The notes under the pieces were generated by a model that had not been told where the DNA came from, did not search any database, and saw only the letters and a program-made list of their open reading frames with translations. 64,000 nt of DNA. Source: Acanthosepion lycidas (lineage: Eukaryota > Mollusca > Cephalopoda > Sepiida > Sepiidae). Position numbers and translations under genes: made by a program. The stretch is from NCBI GenBank assembly GCA_963932145.1, contig OZ010586.1, forward strand, positions 78,138,003-78,202,002, written 5' to 3'. Position 1 is the first letter of the stretch; every line of letters begins with the position of its first letter. Below are positions 57,140 to 64,000 of the stretch, in pieces.

Positions 57140-60100
57140 TCTCCCTCCTCTCCCCATTGCGGAAGCATATTGGCCGTTGGGGAGGAATTAATTCCCTATT
57201 GCCTGGCTGATTGTACGAGAGTAGTCGGGATAGCGCCCTGGGAATCCTCGTTCTTGATGGCTGTGATTGAGTAGGGCCCTGGGACGCTGGTTTATTTTGT
57301 AATGTAATGTCACCATTTTCCAAGTCTTTGGCAGATTGATGTGGTCTGCATGTATCCGTAATTGTCGGCTCAGGTGACACAGGCATGGCGCTTGGTATGG
57401 GGGTCTTGATTATGGGTGCTTCAAGTTTCCTTAGAAACCTACGGTTCCGCAGGGTTATTCTGCCTGATCCTGCAACTCTAATTCTATATTGACGGTTGGG
57501 AAGTGTTTCTACTATTCGCCCAGCTATGTCCCATCGACGGCTATTTGGGTTTTGAATGGAGACTGTGTCACCTTTATAAAGTGGGGATAGTGCATGTGCA
57601 GTACGGTTGTACTTCTCGATGAGGTCTGCATTGCGTTTGGATAATCTCTGTTCTCGTTTTTTCGCTGCGGCTATCCATTCAGGGTGTGGTTTATATAACT
57701 GTGAGTGCGATGGGATAAAATCTCGAAGACGTCTATGAAGCAGGAGTTGCGCTGGTGATAAGCCAATGCCTTGGATAGGGGTGTTTCTATATTGCAAGAT
57801 TGCTTGTGCTGCCATGTTATTGTCCAAGGAACCCTGGTGTCCTGTGCAGTCTTTTATGAGTCTTTTTGCAGTCTTGACTGCCAATTCTGCACGTCCGTTA
57901 GACTGGGGATAGGCCACTGATGAAATTCTTTGCTTAACAGCCCAGGTTTTTAGGAATTGTTGGAATGAGTAAGCTGAGAATGGCGTTCCACCATCTGTAC
58001 TAAGTTCCTCAGGTGCACCATATGTTTGGAATATTTCTCTGCAGATGGAAATCAACCTGGAAGCAACCGCTTGCCCTGGCTTGATGCGGTACAGAATGAG
58101 CCATCCAGTGAGCCTGTCTGCACAAGCAAGATATGTGAAGGATTTAACATAGAACAAATCCATTACAATCTGTTGAAATGGCCATTCAGGTGTAGGTGTC
58201 ATTTGGATTGGTTCATGTGGTAGACTTGGGGCATTCCTTGAACATGTAATGCAATTATACCTGTAATTGCGAATTGAGGCATTCATTCCAGGCCAGTAAA
58301 CTGAGTCATTGGCACGCGCTTTCATACCAACTACTCCTTGATGAGCTGAATGTAGGCATTTTAATATGTTCTTGCGCTGGGAGGTTGGTATCACTACTCT
58401 CCTGTCAAGTAGTATTAGACCATTTTCATTGCTTAGGCGGTTACGAACTTCCCAGTATTCCCGGATTGTAGGTGGTGTTGCTTGACGACTGTTTGGAAAA
58501 CCATTGTCTATGGTTTTCCGTAATAGGGTGTATTGTGTGTCTTCTTGACCAGCAAAACGAATGTGGTCAGGGGAAGTTATGGCAGGATTATCATCTAATT
58601 GAGATATTGATGTGAGGGCTGTCAATCTCATTGTTGCACAAGTCTCATCTGATTCATCAATTTCTATAAGGGAGGGTTCTATAGAGAATGTATCAAGTAG
58701 GCTTTGTACTGTAGTGACTGGATTGCGGGAAATAGCATCAGAGGCTCTGTGCCATTTTCCAGGGCAGTGTTGCATGGTGAAACGATATCTCAAGCTTTTC
58801 TCTTTGAGTCGGAATAGGCGAGGGTTGTGAATTTTGCTGAGATCTCGATCACCAAAAAGTCCTTTGAGTGGTTCATGGTCGGTCACGACTATAACGTTTG
58901 GGCAACCTAGTATGAACATGCGGCACTTTTCAAGTGCCCAGCTGATAGCTGCTGCTTCACCTTCTATGGGTGCATATCTTTGCTCAGCGTCAGTACAGAA
59001 TCTGCTTCCAGCAAACACAAGATGCCAGCCTTCAGGGCAACAGACAGGGGCTCGTTCGATTGCACATGTGCAGTGTTTCTGAAGAAGTAAAAATCCCATG
59101 CCGTCTTTACTCCAGTCAGGAGCTAAGCAGGTAATTCTGTTGATGTCAAATGTTGAGACGCCCCGCTTTACTAGTTCAACAATGACCCGCTTTGATTCCT
59201 GAAATGCTTTCTCAAGGGTCTGGTTCCAGGTGAATTTTGAGTTTTTTTTGACAAGGTCCCGAAAAGGTAGCATAATGGGACTTAATGAATATGCCCAGGC
59301 AAGTTGGTTTACCAGTCCAAACCAAGACCTTGCATCGGTGATGGTTTTCGGAACAGGGAAATTTAAAATAGCATTAAGCATAGATTCAGAGGGAGATACT
59401 CCCGATGAAGTTATTTGAAGGCCACCAAACTGAACAGTGTCCTTACAAAACTGGAATTTGTCTTTGCTGAGTACAATCCCATTTTGTGCACATCTCATTA
59501 GAAAATCAAAGGTATGATAGAATGCCTCTTTGATGCCGGTGTCGTAGAGCAAAGTATCATCAACCAATTTGATTTTCCTGGGAATATCTTTTATGACTTC
59601 ATCATATCTACGGGTGTATGCATCACCAGATGCTAAGTAGCCTTGAGGCATCCTAAGGTACATAAACCTTCCCCACTCTGTGATAAAAGTTGTGAGCGGT
59701 TGGGACTCCTCATCTAATATAATAGAGTGGTAGCCATCGACAGCATCCAGTACTGTTTTCTTGGTATTGGGTGGCACTTGCATTGCCAGCTGGAAAGGTG
59801 AGGCAGTGTGGTGGGTTTCTCGCTTGCATTGCGAATTTAAATATTGATAATCGATGGTACGCCTCGGTCGACCATCCTTTTTTGTTGTAATGACCATTGT
59901 GCTACACCAATCTGTTGGAGTACCAATGGGCACTTGTTCTAATATGCCTCTTTCTATATCTTGCATAAGGGCTTGCCTCACTGGTTCTTTTAAATGGTAT
60001 GGCACTGGTATTGGTCTGTGTCTTGCCTTAGGGATTGCCCCCTCTTTCAGGTGGATATGTGCTGGTTTACCAGACATGGCTGGGAATTGCCCATCAGTAT

Positions 60101-60277
60101 TAAATGCTGAATCAGCAAATTGTTTCAGTAACCATTTTTTTAGGTTCTCCACATTTCCTTCGTTTGCTGGAAAGGGTGTTTCTTCAGGGCGATCTGGTAG
60201 CTGAAATCTTCTGAGTTGCTTTTGCTCGACAGCTGCTGTGTGATCGTTGGTTGTCCAATCTAATTTGCTGTGGGCAT
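57135..60277 (-). CDS. pol: Gypsy 2 pol: RT, RNase H and integrase, uninterrupted
   Basis: An open frame of about 1047 codons from the LTR junction. The first start-like codon of the longest block (GTG at 60150-60152) is not a real start; the frame is simply open upstream to the deletion. Using residues counted from that codon: RT with TVLDAVDG at about 133-140 and KLVDDTLLY at about 195-203, the usual YxDD replaced by LVDD. RNase H with D346, E397/E399, D425 and D472. HHCC finger with H601/H604 and C634/C637. Integrase D665, D720 and E756, a DD35E spacing. A basic C-terminal tail (YKGDTVSIQNPN..., RRFLRKLEAP) follows. The stop overlaps the 3' LTR (TAG at 57135-57137). There is no frameshift or internal stop, but without gag, protease and an intact promoter it should not be autonomous. 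The plus-strand frames here are shadows. Confidence 0.9.
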
Positions 60278-60294
60278 GTCACTTGACTTCTACA
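60278..60294 (-). repeat. Gypsy 2 5' LTR remnant (17 bp)
   Basis: TGTAGAAGTCAAGTGAC, identical to the start of the 3' LTR, followed directly by pol. Confidence 0.85.
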
Positions 60295-60603
60295 ATATTC
60301 AAGTGCGTATTTTTATTATCAGCTTATATTATAAAATTTATCTATGTATAAGTATCCATTTTTTTTTAAACACTACTGTAATTATTTAGATAACATAATA
60401 TTTCACAAACAAAATAATTACCATTTTTAATTAATTGGTAACTATAAAAAAAATCAGTGTTCAATTACTATTGGTTAAACTGAAGAATCATTTAACATAT
60501 TAATCAAGTACAATGTAAGCATTAATCTAATTTTGGTATTAAAATTTTTTGCACACTAATCAAAAACACATTAATCAAATGCATATTAATATAGAGACAC
60601 CTG

Positions 60604-60605
<2 letters not shown>

Positions 60606-60638
<33 letters not shown>

Positions 60639-60643
60639 GGTAT
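60606..60643. repeat. (TA)n microsatellite
   Basis: TA run at the outer edge of the pogo-like copy 2. Confidence 0.8.
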
Positions 60644-61009
60644 ATATGATATGTCTGTGAGAGACTGTGTGTGTGCATGCATGTGTGTGTGTTATATTAG
60701 GCATAAGATCAGCTTATGAAAGTGAAAATGGAAATAATAATAGCAATAATAATAATAATAATGTTTTCTAGTATTTTATCTTACTATGGAGTCAAGCTTC
60801 GTACAAATAACTAATCTTAGCCTACAGTAGTGAGCATTGCTGATAAAATTAACCTCAGCCTCAGTTTCACATATAAGCAGCATGGCAAACTTTTGCAGTG
60901 ATTTTTCTCAAAAACGTGTGTTTTAAGTAGCATTAAAAATGCTTCTCAAATACAGTAATCCATAACTTTATTGATTTATTTTGAATTTTTCTTATTTTAT
61001 TTTTAATCG
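60644..61009. other. No feature recognised
   Basis: AT-rich, with a (TG)n and an AAT stretch; no gene. Confidence 0.4.
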
Positions 61010-61540
61010 GTATCACCCCACACAAGCTAGAAAAGCCACTAAGACACAAGGGGTTACTGGGTATGGAAGAATTAGGAACAGAATCATTAATAATGAACAG
61101 GAAAAGAATAGAGTAATAAGAAGGGGAGCAGATAGTGATTGACATTGCATTTAAATTTTTGCAGAGGAAAATTGGCTGGAAAGCATGGAACCAGAAGGGA
61201 GTTTCGCAAACAAGAAATGTGAGAAAAGAAACTGTTAGCATAGAACTTATAGCTACATCTAGTCAGCTCAACTGGAAATTGATGAGATCTCAACGCCAGT
61301 CTTGTACTGCGCTTAAATTCATAAAGTCAAAGTACCATAGCAAAGAACTCATCCCAACAATTACCATAAAATTATTTAAACAAAAGACACAGTAAGGCAA
61401 CCTTATGACAGTGGGAAAGTGGCTGAAGCCAAGCCACCAGATCAGGACCAATAATATTGCTGATTCTTCTTTGCATTTTATAAAGGCGATCAAGGTTATG
61501 AAATCTAACTGCCTGTAAACTTTCATCAAAGGAAACGATT
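61010..61540 (-). pseudogene. LINE A 3'-end fragment
   Basis: Minus-strand KFKCNVNHYL in one frame (61130-61165) and a following 3' UTR, parallel to 2250-2765. Confidence 0.6.
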
Positions 61541-62740
61541 TTCAAATTCAGAAAAAGCTATGAAAACTTTGCACCAGATTGTGCAGTTATAATTTTATTT
61601 AGGGTAAAATGTATAACAAGATCATTTCATTTGCTGTTGTGCTAAGTTTAGACTTTGTGCTGGATGGGGGTTGAAATGAAATAAAGGGAAATAACCTACT
61701 GGAAATTAATTTAATTCGGTCTTTCTCCATCAGAAATTGAACAAGATTTGTTACAAATTATTTTTAGTCACTTACTTATTCAGTAGGGTTTTAAGATTAG
61801 TTCTCGAGGGAGCAAAAGTGATTTTCGTTAATCCATTGTGGCTTATTTAGCAAACAAGATAATCAAAATTGTCCAATGAAGCATTTTATTGCTCAAATAA
61901 GATGAAAAGACTTGTTCAGTTAAAAGTCTATTTTCAGCTTGGTTTACAAATTCAACATAAAATTTATTTTGGATAACTTTTTTTTAAATCATTTCACACA
62001 AAGCAAAGTAGTAGAACTACTAAAACACAAAGAATTACTGAGTGTAAAAGAATAAGAAAAAAGAGAAACATTATGAAGGAATGAAAACAATAAGAGAAGA
62101 GTATTCAAGAAGATAGTAGATAATGATTGACATTACTGTTCAATTTAAAATTTAAAATTTAAAATTGAGAAAAACCTAATGAAATTTGGACCAGATTTTG
62201 CAGTTCTGATTTTATTTAGCATAAATTTTACATACAGTGGAGCTAAGTCCAGATTTTGCACTGGGTGCAGCACATTTGAAATAAATAAAATAAAGGGAAA
62301 TATCTCACTGGAAATGTCACTTGTTTTAATTCAGGCATTCTCTATCAGAAATTGAACAGGATTTGTCACAGATTATTTTTAGTTGCTCACCTTAGTAGAA
62401 TCTTAAGATTAGTTCCCCAGAGAACAAAAGTGATTTTTGACATTATTGTAACATCGTTAATCCATTGTGGCTTATTTAGCAAACAAGATAATCAAAATTG
62501 TCCAATGAAGCATTTTATTGCTCAAATAAGATGAAAAGAGTTGTTCAGTTAAAAGACTATTCTCAGCTTGGTTTACAAATTCAACATAAAGTTTATTTTG
62601 GATATCTTTTTTTTTTAATGAAAGGATTTGCAAATTTAGAAAAAGTTAATATAAATTTAAAGCAGATTCTTATTTTATTTAGTATAAAGTGTACGCATTG
62701 TGCAGCCAAGTCAGGAGTTTGTGGTGGATGTGGTGAAATA
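61541..62740 (+). repeat. ~615 bp tandem duplication
   Basis: Unit 1 (about 61541-61990) and unit 2 (about 62165-62640) share long blocks, for example 'gttaatccattgtggcttat' and 'attgtccaatgaagcatttt'. Each unit is preceded by a LINE A 3' piece (61010-61540; 62000-62165). A partial third unit starts near 62625. Confidence 0.75.
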
Positions 62741-63000
62741 ACACATCACGTCGCTGGCGCTGCTCTTTTGTCAGTTTGGTTATGTGTGGCATGTTATTAA
62801 CACCTTTACACAAGCATCCTGGTTTCTTTTGACAAATGACTTCTCTCATTCTGCCTCATCCTTATCTGACTGCATTAACTGTCTAGTTCTGTAGAATGAA
62901 GTATGCAAGCAGTACACTGTTTACATCCTATAATACAGTTGCCATCAATTTCTTTTCTTCACTGTTGAACTTTGAACTTCCAGATCATAAAATCAAACAG
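62720..63000 (+). repeat. Dispersed repeat E, copy 2
   Basis: Counterpart of 53860-54160; begins with 'tggtgaaataacacatcac'. Confidence 0.7.
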
Positions 63001-63436
63001 CTACTTTGGATGATAGACACTTGATATGTTAAGACTTAATTTGCATTATGCAATCAGGTGTAATCTGATTGGTTTAGAATAGAACATTTTCTTAGTTTTC
63101 TTATATTACTTGATGTTTATGTATTTCTTTCCTCTTCCTTGTAATTCTAACGTAACATTTTCCTCTCCTGATGCCTGTCACGGTGAGATTGTTGTTTTCA
63201 TTAATATTATATACAGTAAAATACTCTGCATAATTAACCTAGGTGATGTTTTATCTTTTTCCTAGCAAGTTTTACTGAGCCTCATCAGATTGATATATAT
63301 AGATGCTATACTTACCTGGCACATGTCAGAGGGTATCCCCCAGATGAGTCTGTAGCGGACTGTGGTGATGATGAGAATGTGAAGAACCCATGTGGGTTAA
63401 AATTTCCTGATAGCTGGCCCAGCTACATGAGAATAT
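63001..63436. other. No feature recognised
   Basis: No motif or repeat that I can support. Confidence 0.35.
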
Positions 63437-63941
63437 TGTACTTTAATTAAGTCCAAAGAAAACAAACAAGACCAATAATTATATACAAACAAATGTATGT
63501 ATTAAACAACAAGTACAAATTATAAGCTCATGGAGAATTACATTGTGTGCGTGTGGTGAATATTATGTGTGTGTGTGTGTGGTGAGTGTTTGTACGTACA
63601 TGTATTGTTCTTAGCATGTTGTGGTGAGTGTTCATACATACGTGTATTGTTCTTAGCGTGTTCCCAGAATTTGGGAAACCCTGTATCTGTGAGAGCTCAC
63701 ATCTGAGAGGGGGTATAAGGCTGAAGGCCTGAGGAAAAAAGAGGTCGAGGGGAAGGGTCAGCCAGTATTTATAGCCAGGGGAGAGAGAGACCCCTGGTGA
63801 TGGCTTAAAGAGCTGAGGAGGAGCTAACTCCGACAAGTCTTGTCTTGGAAAACTGACTCTGTTTTTACGTCATCTATAGGGAATTTTTCCCTGAGCATAC
63901 AGGCTCAGATACCCCACTTTAAAACTTGGCCTTGTGTCACA
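63437..63941 (-). promoter_or_regulatory. LTR-like or promoter-like segment
   Basis: On the minus strand it could run from TGTGACACAAGGCC to AATTAAAGTACA. It has a CTATAAATACTGGC TATA-like word (about 63765-63778) after a short GC-rich block. A tandem of about 50 bp ('cattgttcttagcatgttgt', CA words) occurs twice at 63550-63660. No matching flank duplication is visible. Confidence 0.4.
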
Positions 63942-64000
63942 TCTTGCTGCGTGGGGCAGCGGGTAAATAAGCAAATAATTATATGGATGCTATGTATGAC

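Larger units (their letters stand above)
56866..60294 (-). mobile_element. Gypsy 2: LTR retrotransposon with internal deletion
   Basis: Ty3/gypsy element in minus orientation, flanked by a perfect 5-bp duplication ATATT (56861-56865 and 60295-60299). Its 3' LTR is complete (56866-57139, 274 bp). Of the 5' LTR only 17 bp survive (60278-60294), joined directly to pol. Gag and protease are missing. It inserted into a pogo-like copy. Confidence 0.9.
56465..60603. mobile_element. Pogo-like element, copy 2, split by gypsy 2
   Basis: 56465-56865 and 60295-60603 are the two halves; they align to 55605-56269 without a gap in logic when gypsy 2 is removed. The right end CAGGTGTCTCTATATT (complement) with TA at 60604-60605 is a diverged TIR. 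About 130 bp of the left end is missing. Confidence 0.7.

Noticed and set aside
57135-60204. Plus-strand frames of 60-116 codons opposite gypsy 2 pol.
   Set aside because: Antisense shadows of a dense coding frame; no motif.
1-64000. A host protein-coding gene with exons.
   Set aside because: No conserved exon, splice pattern or non-TE domain was recognised on either strand. Short exons cannot be excluded by eye.

Overview
The window reads as animal nuclear DNA with no recognisable host gene. It is AT-rich, full of microsatellites ((TA)n, (GATA)n, (CA)n, (AAT)n), and built almost entirely from layered transposable-element debris. The mixture of RTE-type and Jockey/CR1-type LINE 3' ends, a restriction-like-endonuclease (REL) LINE, Penelope-like elements (PLEs), Ty3/gypsy elements, Tc1/mariner/pogo DNA elements, MITEs and tRNA-derived SINEs suggests a mollusc, most likely a cephalopod. 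That is inference from family style; no database was searched.

Layout. 1-6.4 kb: two RTE-like LINE fragments (called LINE C here), other LINE 3' ends and a tRNA-derived SINE. 6.4-8.4 kb: inverted RTE ends and an AT-rich minisatellite split by a composite repeat carrying a tRNA-Gln-like SINE. 9.4-14.4 kb: an inverted LINE-like pair, an 80-100 bp class of mariner MITE, two copies of a CCCGGCGTTGC-headed repeat, and RTE/LINE ends. 14.9-16.0 kb: a degenerate mariner with terminal inverted repeats (TIRs), containing a SINE piece and a MITE. 18-25 kb: a PLE end, a large palindrome bounded by microsatellites, the best-preserved LINE (LINE A, about 2.2 kb), a 384 bp MITE and nested tandem repeats. 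25-38.3 kb: many RTE 3' ends, a Tc1 remnant, a 5S rRNA-derived sequence and a solo LTR. 39.8-42.5 kb: (TA)n and a 1.4 kb pyrimidine-rich tract. 43.8-46.2 kb: a second Tc1-type transposase remnant and a PLE with GIY-YIG remains. 46.2-50.1 kb and 56.9-60.3 kb: two gypsy elements on the minus strand, both flanked by target-site duplications and both lacking part of the 5' LTR, gag and protease. 52.4-53.6 kb: tandem 3' ends of a REL LINE with AAT tails. 55.5-60.6 kb: pogo/Tigger-like non-autonomous copies, one split by gypsy 2. 61-64 kb: a roughly 615 bp tandem duplication and an LTR-like promoter segment.

The elements do not form one pathway. The only long uninterrupted reading frame with a full set of catalytic motifs is the gypsy 2 pol (RT, RNase H, integrase), and even that lacks gag and protease. 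No strong candidate for a new molecular system was found. The most unusual items are the twin LTR-to-pol deletions, the 5S/tRNA chimera, the AAT-tailed REL LINE cluster, the microsatellite-bounded palindrome, and an 80 bp MITE whose ends resemble those of human MADE1/Hsmar1.
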